Source: Sweltsa coloradensis (lineage: Eukaryota > Arthropoda > Insecta > Plecoptera > Chloroperlidae). From it: a stretch of DNA of 64,000 bases. Below the pieces are notes generated by a model, which was not told the DNA's origin, searched no databases, and worked only from the letters and a program-made list of their open reading frames with translations. The stretch lies in NCBI GenBank assembly GCA_024449915.1, contig JAMZAV010005009.1:1-64000 (forward strand). The letters are read 5' to 3'. Made by a program: the position numbers and the translations under genes. Each line of letters opens with the position of its first letter. The stretch's first letter is position 1. Below, one piece after another: positions 34,601-46,280 of the stretch.

Positions 34601-35299
34601 GCATATATTACGTAAGGAAAGAAGCAACAAATGAATAAATAAAAAATTATCTCGGGGTTTCAAGTGAAATTGAGGAATGCATACGAGATTCAAATGTTGA
34701 AGGCAGAGCTGAGGAAAAAAATGATATGATAAAGTCACTTGTCGAGAGTGACACCAGTGTAGGCTACAAAACGTGTAGAAAATCGTAAGGAGGAGACCGT
34801 AAGACATTGCTATTGGACTAATAAAATACATCATTTACTATTATTATTTTTAATATCGGCGTGGTGCTGCGGGGAGTGGGTTGGGTGCAAGAGTGAGATA
34901 ATAACAGGCGACTAGACTAAAAATACACTATTTTTATAGAAGGTAGGTATGTTATAAATTTGGTATTTGGTATTCTATCACAGATGTGGAAGTATATGCC
35001 TCATTTAGAAATCTTCAAAGACACATGATATAGGCCGACAGACCAAAAAATAAAACGTTTTATTTCCACCACGAGATGGCGGTCTTTTACATGTGGGGAC
35101 AAAACACGAGTAACTTATTGGACAACAATATTGGATAACAAACCGAACTGTATGTCACTTCATTCATTAAACATTACCAATGCAAGTATGTGGATGAATA
35201 GGAAAATAAGATGAGCTTTCTCACGATATAACATTTTAACTGTAGGGTGTGAGGGGTAGTGTGTTTTTTAGGACGCTTAACAGTAGAGTACCATTGTCA
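31641..35299. other. unassigned sequence
   Basis: No confident gene. An 87-residue frame at 32170-32433 contains CTNCCSRKMIVDRLVTCQCC, a C-x2-C..C-x2-C pattern that could be a zinc-finger remnant. Minus-strand frames at 32455-32882 are unrecognised. Confidence 0.4.
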
Positions 35300-35655
35300 T
35301 GAACAGGAACTACACTAAACACACACAGACCTGAACAAACGGAACAGGCGGTGCACAATACTGCAGATAACGAACACTTACTGTGGCGCAATATGGAAAT
35401 AAAGTGAAGAAAGACATCAGTACTGACAGAACAGACATATCTTCAAGAACAGCACGAAAACACGTCCGCCCTGGACAAGAACACCGACGACTGCGAGGTG
35501 AGCTGCCGGCCACTGAGCTGTCTGTGTGTTTGCCCTGTGTTGACGGTAGCTCAAAAGGTGCGGGGCGGCGAGGTCATCTCGATGTTGCGCGTCAAGTGCA
35601 TGGAAATATTCAAAAATCGTATTGATGACAGTAGCACATGATGAATTAATTGATT
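35300..35655. repeat. repeat R, partial copy
   Basis: Contains AACACGTCCGCCCTGGACAA then CTCAAAAGGTGCGGGGCGGC and ATCGTATTGATGACAGTAGC. Confidence 0.7.
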
Positions 35656-37577
35656 ATTCCCACGACCAACTCTCGAGCTTCACTCCCGCGATGGCTGTTA
35701 CCATACCCCTCCCAACTGTCGCAGTCACAATGCAAGGCTGTTATATCAAACACACTCACCCCTGTTCTGCATTTCTGTTTTCAACATTACATATTTAGTA
35801 AAAGTATTGTTTTATTTTTTATTACAATGGCTAATATAATCGTGATGTTATTTCTTAAAATTAACCTGACTTAGTTGCTGTTGAAAATAAAGTTCGGTAA
35901 TGAATGAAACAGATTAAGCCGAAGAAATTGTTCGATATAAAGAGAGTTACATGTTTATGGCCTCGTAACCAATATCACTAACAGAAATTATGGATTTGTT
36001 ATGAAGAGAATGTTACTCTATAATTAATTGAAGTAGTCCTTAATAAACTGGAAATACATGATTCCACAGAACCCAACAGCTTACAATCACGTATTATATA
36101 GCCGAATCTTATTGATGACCAGTCAAATACTTTCGTGCACAACAGGAATCACAATGAGCGAGCCTCCTAAAGACGAAAGAAGGAGTAGAATAAAGGCTTC
36201 ACGGCACCCATATCTTTTTCATAATTAAGTATGCGGTTCAAAAATATTCTCATAAAAGTGTGTCTCGATACGCTAGGTGACCATTCTAACTGCTTGCCAG
36301 AGTGCAAGTAATCAAAAACTAAAGATGAACGCACAAATTTTGCTCCCATTGAACGACCGAATAGTTCTAACGATGATGAAGCTAATTAGATGTAAGCAGT
36401 ATCTAAACATTACAAAAGATAGACTCGTGTTTTAATACCGATGGTCCTCTAGCCAGAAAGGAGAGATTTTCCTTAGGCATGCCGTGCCAACCTGTTCCTG
36501 ATGTTCCTCAGGGTTCGTTCTCGATGATACAGAAATTGTCACAAAGAAGACTCCTTACTTCTCCCTCACTACCACAGGGGGCTAGGTATGTGTCCTCGCC
36601 ATCGGCTTACTAACGTTCGTCAGTAGGGGGCCATTTTTTGTTTTTGGAGGACGACCAGTGACAAGAACTAAGAGGGTACGCTGAGCTTGGCCCAACTCAA
36701 ATGTGCGCAAACATGGTTGATGATTTCTGCTGAACGGTGGTAATATCAGTACCATATTTTGAGAATGGGATGTAATAAAGTACTTTTATATTGTATTTGT
36801 AATTGGTTTCACACAAATACAGCGTTAAAGATCCATATCGAGACATAAGTTCAAACAGTGAAAAAATGGAAATCACAAAACATGGATTACAAATTCTGGG
36901 AAATTCCACCAAACCGTTTATCTTACGATAAAACCAAATTAACCTGCGCAGTTTACATTGATTTAAACGTTGGGTTCCATATGCAAATTTGAGTTAAAAA
37001 AATCTGTAAACTTGGACTAAATTCCCAAAGTGACCAAAATGAGTAACTTGTTGTGATTTTACTAAATTTTAATTCAAAATCAATGGAATTAATTTAGGAA
37101 TATGCGTAAAATGGAATAACACAGATTATTCTTTATGAACGTTAGTGTGAAATTTGATAATGGCTGTTATAAACCGTTTTTTTACCAAAAAAATCCAGAA
37201 AGCTGAGCACTCAAACTCGCCTCGTTCTAGGCTCCGATACCCTACTTAACTCAAAGACATACCGATTACACGAGCTAACATGTTCGACAAGAGGTTTTTA
37301 ATGAGACCCAAACACAACAAACAAAAAAAAAAAAACATAAAGAGAAATCTCGGTATACAAGAATCAGCAATAACCATAGTTTCAGCACAAGGAGTAGGAT
37401 GAGATATTTTGGTATCAACAGACTGCACATATGAGAAAAGTCCCCACATATGCTGGATCAATCTTGATACAATAAACTTCCCGACAGCTAACGTCAAAAG
37501 CCTTCTGAGATCCTCAAAAGCCTGGAGAACTAAAAAAAATGAAAATGAAATGCCAAAGATAACAGCACTAGATCACA
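35656..37577. other. unassigned AT-rich sequence
   Basis: No recognisable gene or repeat; a poly-A run is present near 37325-37336. Confidence 0.45.
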
Positions 37578-38396
37578 AGAGCTTTTCTTGAGTAGCAACA
37601 AAACCTTTAGTCTTGGACGGAACAGCCATTTTCTAAGATTAACAGACGTCTAACTGAACACATTCAGCTGACACAGAAGCAAAAGCCATGTGCTGTGCAA
37701 GCCGAACAAGAGCAGACCAAAGACCATAAAAAAGCACAGTACATAAACCGTGTCAAGGCTCTAATCTCACGCTGAACAGAACCTAGCACTTTCTGAAACA
37801 TTAACTTATCAGTGTGCACGGACGGAACGATGGAGCACAACACTGAGATGACGAGCGTGCTCGGACAAGCAGGACCAGAATAAGAGAGAATTAAACTTCC
37901 AAGTCTGGACAAAACAGACAAACCTCTAAGTAACAAAATTAAACAAAATAAGGAAGAGAAACGAGGACACAGCCAGACTTGAAAAGCCAACACAACAGCA
38001 GACAACAGAAGCTAACTCTGTGTAATGAGGAGGCCAATGAGACCAGAGCGAAGAGCGCGGACTAAAACACGTCCGCCTGGGACAAGAACCAACTGACGAC
38101 TGGAGGCGAGCTAAGCGAGGCTCTCTGCTGGGGGCATTGCAGGTAGTAGTCAAAAGGGGGGGGCGGCGAGTCTTATCGAAGCTGCACGCCAAGGTGCATT
38201 GACATTTTCAAATAGTGTTGATGACAGTGGTGCATGTGCTACTAGGTGTGTAATTAATGGGTTGTGAGTAAAATTGAAGCAGATGTAGTGAGACTCATCG
38301 TTGACGGACACTACATCGACGCAGATATCATATTTTGAGGGATTTTACCTTTTACTATGTAAAACGACTAACTGTAAAATGGTGCATTTCACTTGA
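37578..38396. repeat. repeat R, 3'-truncated copy
   Basis: Carries GAGTAGCAACAAAACC, GTGTCAAGGCTCTAATCTCA, AACACGTCCGCCTGGGACAA and TGTAAAATGGTGCATTTCAC, then stops; the final ~110 bp seen at 9170-9282 are missing. Confidence 0.75.
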
Positions 38397-38548
38397 TGCT
38401 TCGGGAGGCCAACAGCCCAAGTGCCAAGGAATACTGGGCACTCTGCAAAAAAGTAGAATACCTAACTAAAAATATACGTTTCCGAGCAGACAATGTGGTT
38501 GAGAAGGCAAGGAATGGGGATCACTGGACATGGCCACAGTGCGCGTAA
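38394..38548 (+). other. short unrecognised open frame
   Basis: From ATG at 38394 a ~51-residue frame runs MLREANSPSAKEYWALCKKV..EKARNGDHWTWPQCA to a stop at 38548. It abuts the truncated edge of repeat R. The codon-like character and abrupt edge suggest a fragment of another gene or TE; the family is not recognised. Confidence 0.2.
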
Positions 38549-38705
38549 CTCCCAATGGTGCAAGAGTAAGCGGTGACTTAAAAAAAAGAAAAAAAGAGCC
38601 ATTGTAACTGGCCCCGCATTAGTATAGTATTAGTAGATTTTAGGCGCGCTCTAAGAGCTAAGATATTATTCGCGCCTCCAAGATAAAACAATTTCTATAA
38701 GTGTG

Positions 38706-39032
38706 AGTACCACCATGTGTACTTCTTCCAAGTGGCCAGGGACGTAAGGGGAGGAGACGCGGGGGGGACAAGGGCATGTGGACAGGCCTGGGCTGGTCAG
38801 AACCAGCCACAAGCGTATGGCGGAGGGCAGAGGTTCCCCCACGTCGTCGGTCGTATGAGTCTGAGTCATCACGGCGTCCGGTGTTCGCTCATGTCGTCGC
38901 CGTCACGGAGGTAGTCAAAGGGAGGGGGAAAGCTCCTCGCCGACGACCCAGAGCTCGCCATTAGTTTCAGGGAGTGACTCCCCTAATCAAGGGCCAAACA
39001 CGAGAAGGGGTTGCGAGTTGGACTTTGAGGGC
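38706..39032 (-). mobile_element. SINE-A copy with alternative tail
   Basis: Body matches SINE-A (GACAGGCCTGGGCTGGTCAG, AGTTTCAGGGAGTGACTCCC) and extends to TTGCGAGTTGGACTTTGAGG, the full-length 5' end. The low-coordinate end is GTACCACCATGTGTACTTC, not the GATATTGC-type tail. Confidence 0.75.
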
Positions 39033-39122
39033 TGTCAGGAGATCTTGGCGAGTATTGGAATAAAAGAAGAGCCATTGGAGCTTGAGCCACAGCTAGGTTG
39101 ATTGATGATTAATGATGTTCAG

Positions 39123-39360
39123 GTGGCTGGCTGGGGCTTGACTGAGCATGGAGCTCCGCCAGTGAGCACTGAAGTACTTGGAGAGGCCGTATGTATCATC
39201 AGATACTTGTTTGGACTCCATCGAACTAGAACAACAGCATCTGCTCACAGAAGGAAGCCTTGCGCTGGTTTCGTGCAACAAAAGCACGAGTGTGTTGGTG
39301 GATGGAGACTCTGGTGGGGGGCTCGTGTTTCTCTACACGGGTTTGCAGCTAGGCCTATAG
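39123..39360 (+). pseudogene. trypsin-like serine protease, active-site-serine exon, frameshifted
   Basis: After an acceptor (AATGATGTTCAG ending 39122) the frame reads VAGWGLTEHGAPPVSTEVLG, then, after a shift near 39170-39185, PYVSSDTCLDSIELEQQHLL, TEGSL, CNKSTSVLVDGDSGGGLVFL. The GDSGGG catalytic-serine motif lies at 39304-39321. GWGxTExG..P, PYVSxDTC, CAGx.N.TSVC and GDSGGGLVF are standard for modular serine proteases in arthropods. Cysteines before GDSGG are disturbed (an expected CAG is seen only in another frame) and a stop follows LQLGL. Two or three small indels explain the breaks: either a pseudogene or assembly error. Same strand and correct order relative to the exon at 6236. Confidence 0.7.
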
Positions 39361-40012
39361 ACATACCCAAATTGCACTTCAAGTATTTGAGTCCTTACAT
39401 TTGTTTACAGATTTGGAGTAAACTATTGCTGCTGTGCGCTTCAAAGCAATAAGGGACAATCTGTGCATCGAAAGAAGCAAAACCTGTGGGTCGGCTGTAA
39501 AGAAACGGCGGCATGGCATTAGAGCCCAGTCTTGCATTTCTAGATGGCAATCTCGTGCTAGAAGTGAGAAATGCCCCTGAACTGTCTAGGGTCAGTATGT
39601 TAGTGTGTACCAATAGTGACCATCTTCTTAGCACAACCTCTGCAAGGCCTATCGTTACACTGTGCATAACATCCAGACTCATGTATTGGCCTTTTTCTTT
39701 TAGCCTTGGGCAAGCACAAGCGTGTTTCCATTTCACTCCTGTGTAGGTCTACTTTGGGAGAATTATTATTGTAAATTATATAAGTCAGCTTGTTGCTGCT
39801 ATTTCAATAGCTAGATGTGTATCATTAATTTAAAGCGTCCGTATCCAAGCTACAGGTTTACAGTTCAAGCTGACGAGTTGTACGGTGGCTCCCCTACACT
39901 GATATAGAGTTCCTAGATGAACACGTGGAAGACTATGAAATTTCAAGTGGGCCTATTCCCTCGGTTAGACTCACCCAATTCAACACCAACACAAATCGAA
40001 GCGGGTACCAGA
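39361..40012. other. unassigned sequence
   Basis: Two opposed short open frames (39395-39736 and 39513-39746) are unrecognised and probably chance. Confidence 0.4.
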
Positions 40013-40450
40013 ATCCACTTCGCAAGGTTGTTTGTTTATTATCTATGTTAATTATTCCACCGGTATTGATAAACCTTTACTCACTAAAAAATGCAGTAAT
40101 TTTTTGTTTGAAACCGGTTACAAAAAGATATTAGTGATAGAAAAGATGTCAATAAAACCTTCCCTCACAGATAATTTTTATCAGATCAACTCCACGACAA
40201 GCGATTATGCTATAATTTCTTAGCTACAGTAAACCTTTTAACATTCAATTAAAATTCATTAATTATTTAACAATTAGAAAAATTCGATGGGCACTGATAA
40301 ACTTAATGTTTCGTGCACCTCAATCCCAAGAATAACTAACTTCTCGGTCTAGGCACCATAGTTTTAACCCATGATAACATAACTAAAAACACACTCCTTG
40401 TTTTTATATGTGGTTTACATACCTACTTGCCTAATACCATTGACCGGTGG
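40013..40450. repeat. dispersed repeat D, copy 1 (~440 bp)
   Basis: Shares with 42766-43200 the blocks CCTTCCCTCACAG, AGTAAACCTTTT, TTTTAACCCATGATAACATA and CCTAATACCATTGACCGGTG. Noncoding. Confidence 0.85.
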
Positions 40451-42765
40451 AAGGCGCTCTCTTATTTCTATCAGTTTCTACCCTAGACAAAAAATGATTC
40501 ATGATGAAGATCCTGCTCCCTTTTGCAAGGCACTAGCTAAAATACTTACTGTTTTGTTTCATCCAATTGAAATGTAAATTGAAGTGGAAAAGTTTCTTCG
40601 AGACCGTTGGGTCAAAGAAAACAGGCTACACACTTTTAAGGCCAACCAAGTGGGTCAGCAAGCCAACAACATCTTCTGGATTGCGCCCTTTTCAAGTATC
40701 TTGAATTTTAAACCTTTGTTATGAAAAAGGGAAAATGCACGACCATCTCAACCTCTGACGTCAGAATTCCTAAGAATTCTCACTTATCACAATCCTCGAA
40801 CTCATCAGTTCATGATTCTGCACATCTATGGTAACAAACAGCCCCCCCCCCCTTCCCCCAGCAGTATACAGACATTAAACTTCACTTCGGAAACATCTGT
40901 GGCCATGGGAAGATGAAAACTATTTATGGGTACTCAATCGGGCACCAGTCCTTCCAGGCGCGTAGGAAGGGAGGGGGGGAATGGGGGGAGTTCCCCCCCC
41001 CACTCTTTTTACCGTGAACCCCCCCCACTTCAGAATCTTAGAAATTCAGTCTCGCCGTAAATACGCACGGAAACAAATTCTGAATAACGAATTTCAATTT
41101 TGAATTTCCCACTGTGATTCTTTTGTTTTGTAAAGAGAAAAAGTACATTCCAATGGAATAGGTAGCATGCGGATGTTGTGCACACGGTATTGCAGTCCGG
41201 TATACTGGGTACTGGGGCGCAGGCGCGGGTAACCTGCGCCATGGGGGTGTGCTGGGAGTGCGATCGCACCCCGGGCGTTCGACATTCCAGGGCCCCCTGT
41301 GGAACATTTTGTACACACTTACACTTCAGTTCAGACCACAATATATATGGATTGTAGGCTATTTGTTTACTGCAAAAAAGAGTTGCCTAATAAGACATAC
41401 ATTAGATAGGCCCCTAATATTAACGATGACCTCATGGGTGCCTTAAGGCAGCCTCTTCAAAAGAGAATGGTTGTTCAGTGTCTCACTTTTCAGGTGTTCA
41501 GTAGGAACTAGTGACTAGTATGTATAGCTAATTGACTTTCTCGCCGCCACGCTACGAGAAGAAATTTGATGTGATTGTAAGTATTTTTACGTTGGGTTTG
41601 CTCAGTTCCAAAAGAGGGGATGCGTTGGGTGGGGGGGGGGGCGGGGGCAGTCCGGCGGCGGCGGGGATGTAGAAGTAGTACCGCGAATCGTCTCATTACA
41701 GGGTACCCGACTACAGCTTACGCTTACACCTTATTATTGGAAAGTTATGACATGATTTAATCAAAATGTCCAGTATACAGCATCCCCAAGATCGCATTTG
41801 CGAGTGTCATTGGTACTTGCGGAGTTACATTATTTGGTTGTAAAGCTTCCTCATAATATAATTGCGCGAGATTTGAATTGCGAGATGAGCTCGGGTAGTG
41901 AGTGGTACTAGTTGGCTTCGCCCCAGGCCCCGGCTTTACTACGCAACCTCATACGGGCCTGTCTACATGCCAGCATCCCGGGCCTTTCGACCCAGTCCGC
42001 GCTGCTGGGGGTTGTTAACGAAGACTTGTTTGTGGCTGGTTAGTTTAAGTTATGACTTGACATGACAGTGGAAGGAAGAGAACTCAGAACAATGAAGAAA
42101 AGACCTTCAGCTCTTGTGCACTGGATCAAAAAGCCATGCATGATCTATCCTCTTAACTATTCCAACTTTAGTTTTCGTTTTATAGTTTTTACTGATACAA
42201 AAAATACATAATTCGGGTTATGATTTCAGCCTATGATTGTTCTAGACGCAACAACACACACTCTTAAACCTGTAATTTCAAAAATTTTCCGCTGCGGCGC
42301 TGTTGTTGGGGGCGAAACCCCCGGTTTGGCAGCAGATTTGTTGGTCCCCCCCCCCCATCGAAAAGGAGTTCCTACTGCGCCTGGATCCTTCCTAAGTTCC
42401 TCTCCAACAGTTAAACAGCATTCCGTCACATCAAACAAACACCAAGCTACCACTTCAAGTCCCAGTTCAGGCCAAAGAAAATGATCAAACTCTCTCCTCC
42501 CTCCATCTTAAAGCTTTGAAAAGGAAAAACTTTAATTGGTCTTCCAAAGCATCTCTCCTCAACAAAAACCACCCCTACAACCCCTCCTATACCCATTAAT
42601 ATCCATCGAAAAATAATGGAAATTCTATCCAAATTACACGTACACCAATCACAACCTTCTAGAACTGCCAGTTGTGTGCCAAGCTAGTCAACACCACACA
42701 GGACATACTCCCAACCAAATAATACACCTTCATCATGCGCTCAGCCAGTGAGCTCAGATAAGGGA
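40451..42765. other. unassigned sequence with C/G runs
   Basis: Holds poly-C and poly-G runs near 40845, 40995, 41030 and 41633. The 148-bp stretch 41160-41310 is GC-rich with no recognisable gene. Confidence 0.4.
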
Positions 42766-43200
42766 ATCCACGTCGCAAGGTTTGTTTGTTGTATTATCGT
42801 GTTAATATTCCACTAGTAAATGATAAAACCTTACTAGCTAAAAATGCGAGGTATTTTTTTTTTATACCTGTACAAAAGATAGAAGTGATAGAAAAGATTT
42901 CAATTAAAAACCTTCCCTCACAGAAATTTATAGACAACTCCACAAACAAGCGATTTTGTTATTAATTTTTACGTAAAGTAAACCTTTTCAATCAATTTAA
43001 AATTCATAATTATTTAACATATTAGAAAAGTTCGATGGCGCACATGGATAGGTTAATGTTTTGTGCTTAAACCCCAATAACTAACTAACTTCTTAGGTCT
43101 AGGCCATAAGTTTTAACCCATGATAACATAAATACCACAATCTTTGTTGTTTATCCATGGTGGTGTTGACATGCCCTAGCCTAATACCATTGACCGGTGA
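42766..43200. repeat. dispersed repeat D, copy 2
   Basis: Diverged copy of 40013-40450, with small indels throughout. Confidence 0.85.
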
Positions 43201-43479
43201 CACTTTTGCACCATGGTCACCACCTAAACGGGGAAAAATCGATTAGGACCCACCTCTGAAAAATTACTCAGCACGTCATTTCTGAGTAAATGATTTAAAA
43301 TTCACGCCTCTATCACTAAACCCCGAATGGTTGGGTTAAGAAACCAGGCTATATTGTTGCAATGACAGGACCACCAATATAACACCAATATAAAACAGTC
43401 GGTTTTGCTAGATGCTACATGAAAAGTGGTTCGACATAGTCGAAACAACTACAGTTAACAAGGACATGGCAGCGGCCAG

Positions 43480-43647
43480 AAAGGATTTAATGTGGACGTG
43501 GTTCGTGATGTTGCTCCGAGGGACAGTATCATCCTGGCACCAAGCTCCTCAAAATCAAAGTCTTGAGACAAGGTGGACCAGTTGTCAAGAGCAGGAGCTC
43601 GCCAGGCTATTTCTGTAGGTCTCGATATTGATCTGCAGGTCTTCAAG
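43480..43647 (+). other. weak candidate exon with GTAGGT donor
   Basis: One frame reads VVRDVAPRDSIILAPSSSKS, a stop, then AGARQAISVGLDIDLQVFK up to CTTCAAG/GTAGGT at 43647/43648. The in-frame stop weakens the call. The pairing with the acceptor at 43938 is the main support. Confidence 0.2.
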
Positions 43648-43938
43648 GTAGGTGCTATTTTGTAGCCATCACATTTATTATGTGTTCACGTGCGATGGAC
43701 TTTTCATTCATTCGATCATTATTTGGCTCAACAGTTTTATCACATATTCTAAAGAACATTCAAACTATAGCCTACATAGGGTTTAATAAATAAAAATAAT
43801 GCCTATGCGGATGCATATATAAACTTGGTATGATACTTCATGTTAAATCTTGGATATAATAAACAAAAAAAAAAAAAAATTAACTTTCCTATAAGACATG
43901 CTATTGATCTTTTTATTATTTCTCTTGTTCTTCCGCAG

Positions 43939-44158
43939 TGGCCGCACGGTTCAACTTACAGAATGCACCATTATAGATTGGCAGCGAATGATCGATGCCC
44001 TGTGCCGTCATGGCACTTGGAATCTAGTACATTCCTCCTCCTTGAGCGTACCAAACGACGAGCCAGTTATGGCGAGACTTTTACAGCGGTCTCCCCGAGT
44101 GGACGCTAAGGTCAATAAAATTGGACCGTGTCCGCTTCGAGTTGAACAAATAAACTAA
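43939..44158 (+). other. weak candidate terminal exon
   Basis: A strong pyrimidine-rich acceptor (TTATTTCTCTTGTTCTTCCGCAG, abridged here: TCTTGTTCTTCCGCAG) ends at 43938. The longest frame gives SGRTVQLTECTIIDWQRMID, ALCRHGTWNLVHSS and PNDEPVMARLLQRSPRV to a stop at 44158; a second frame, in phase with the donor at 43647, stops at 44109. AATAAA occurs at 44114 and 44149. No family is recognised. Confidence 0.25.
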
Positions 44159-45867
44159 ATTCATTGTCTGCAGCTGATGCGGCTGATGTTGAAGGAGAGT
44201 TTGTCAAAAAATGTTACGGACAGACTGGGGAGCGATTTAAATCCCGATGAATACCATCCTTGCAATGAAAACGAGCCTGGGAGAACTACACGAAGTTAAG
44301 GTCCGCTTGCACCTCTTTAAAAAGTTAGTCTTAATATCGAAAGAAACATAAACACTAAGTAGTTGTGTATATTTCCGACCTACGTAAATAGGGTCTTTAA
44401 ATTCATCGCCGCGCTCAAGAACAGTGGACGACACTGTTCTTGAGCTGACATTGTGGTGTAACGCGCGAGGAAGGTTCCGGTCTATCTGTCGAAATAGTTG
44501 TTTACTAAAACAAAGCGGAAGACGCGTTCACAATCACTAAAACAATACATAACACTGGTCAACAACACTTGTTTGAAAAATATAATGCTAATAAAGTAGC
44601 TATGGGATAGCGTCAGTTTTCGCTTAATATAAAAAACGTAAATTGTTAGGGTTTGCCAAGAAAGTGGTACGTATCGAACATTCGAACCGGGGACCTTGAA
44701 TAAGTCTCGCGTGTTAGGGCTATCTATTATAATGCACCGTAAAAAGATAAACAATATTAAATCATGTGACACTGACTGTCTATACATATACCTCACCTCA
44801 TTAGTACAGTAGATATACTAGTATTGAGTAAATGTATGATTTAATTTCAATACTATGTGAAAAAGTACGCTCAAGGTTTTCGGGCAGGGGCAGTGTTGTT
44901 TACTATGTACCTAATTACATAGCTTATCGTTTTTCGAGTAGATGCAGGCCTGGCACATAAGAATAGAACCATTCCAACATAAACATAAATAAAGAATCAA
45001 CCGTCAACAGCATGGGACAACATACAAAGAGTACTGCATAGTGCATCAGCATTTAATATTATACTTTCGACTTGTAGCCCGGGGAGGGGGGGGGGGGGAC
45101 ACACTTGCAAAACTACAAGTCGATTGTCGAAAACAACAGAATTTCATGACTTTGTAAGTAACACTCTGATACTTGTGCTAATGGAAATGGAATGCCGTAC
45201 CTAGGCTTAGAGACAAGACAAGGACAATAAATGAAATGAAATGAAAAGTTTTTAAAGGAAAATATGATCGTTCCAAGAACACAAAACTACTCATCGTCAA
45301 GACTCCCAGATAAGACTGAAAGTGCACCCTATTGGAACGTTATTCGCCTTCTCCTGCCTTATTTCTATTGTAAAAACACGTGAAATGATGCTAGTGCTCC
45401 ATACACGAGATACAAGATTGTATAGGCGTCCCTATTGTATTTCCAGCGCTCTTGTAGTGAACAACAGATGTACCATGTTAGTAAATCAATCCAGATATTA
45501 CAAAAATGCCATCTCAGCCGGGTGAGAGATGCGACATGTTGTTTGTTTCGACCGAATTTAAACGAGTATTCAATGTCCTGATCCCCCACCCTCCTTCAAA
45601 GCTTGTGTCGCGTGCTAAGATGATAGCCCAATAAGATTGACGCAGCTCGCCTCGACACTGACACTCTGCCGGCCGCTACTCGTGCCACGTGCACGATGAT
45701 AAGGGGGAAGATGAAGGAAATGTCATTTGTGCACATCTTAACAATAATTTAGCGTTACCAAGATTATTTTTGAGTCAATCATTTGTGTAAATGGAGTCAC
45801 TTAGGTAAAATAGATGTCTGTGTAAAAACCTTTAAATAAGAGCTGTGAACGATACCTTCTAAGGTGT
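44159..45867. other. unassigned sequence
   Basis: No gene recognised. Includes a perfect hairpin (44413-44445), a B-box-like TTCGAACCGG near 44685, and a poly-G run at 45085-45098. Confidence 0.4.
44413..44445. repeat. perfect 14-bp inverted repeat (hairpin)
   Basis: GCTCAAGAACAGTG, a 5-nt loop GACGA, then CACTGTTCTTGAGC. Confidence 0.95.
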
Positions 45868-46280
45868 TGTAACTCCAGCGAGCGTATAGCTGACCCGTTG
45901 TACAACCTAGCTGATGAAGATTTGAAGTTCTTGAGGAGATTGTTTTTGTACCAGCAGAGGATGAAATCTAGAGACTGGATAAAGATGAAGATTTTGGCCT
46001 AGACGCAACGCGTCAAAGATGTTAGGGTTGTAAACACCCTTACGCTCGGACTGGTGTTGTAACAACCCCCCCGCTCCCCATTGTACAACTATGCCTGATG
46101 AAAGATTTTGACGTTCCTCAAAGAGATATTTTTGTACCAGCAGAGCAAGGAAATCGAGAGACTGATAAGATGAAGATTGGCCTAGACGCAGCGGTTCAAA
46201 GAGTTGAGGTTGTAACCCCAGTCGAGGGCAGCGTATGCGCGTCCCCGTTTGACAACATATGATATACACATTTGAAGTTC
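45868..46280. repeat. tandem repeat, ~160-180-bp unit, 2.3 copies
   Basis: Units share TTTTTGTACCAGCAGAG, GAGAGACTG(G)ATAAGATGAA and TGGCCTAGACGCA, starting GTTGTAAC near 45868, 46048 and 46208. A more distant copy is seen at 46930-47030 (GAGACTGATAAAGTTGGAGA). Confidence 0.75.

Noticed and set aside
40840..41045. G/C runs as a G-quadruplex control region
   Set aside because: Runs coincide with likely homopolymer miscalls and have no linked gene.
41030..41341. Three overlapping minus-strand open frames of 74-103 codons
   Set aside because: Low-complexity, no conserved motif, and no splice or start context.
45868..46280. CRISPR-like array
   Set aside because: Units are long, diverged and not separated by unique spacers; the sequence is eukaryotic.
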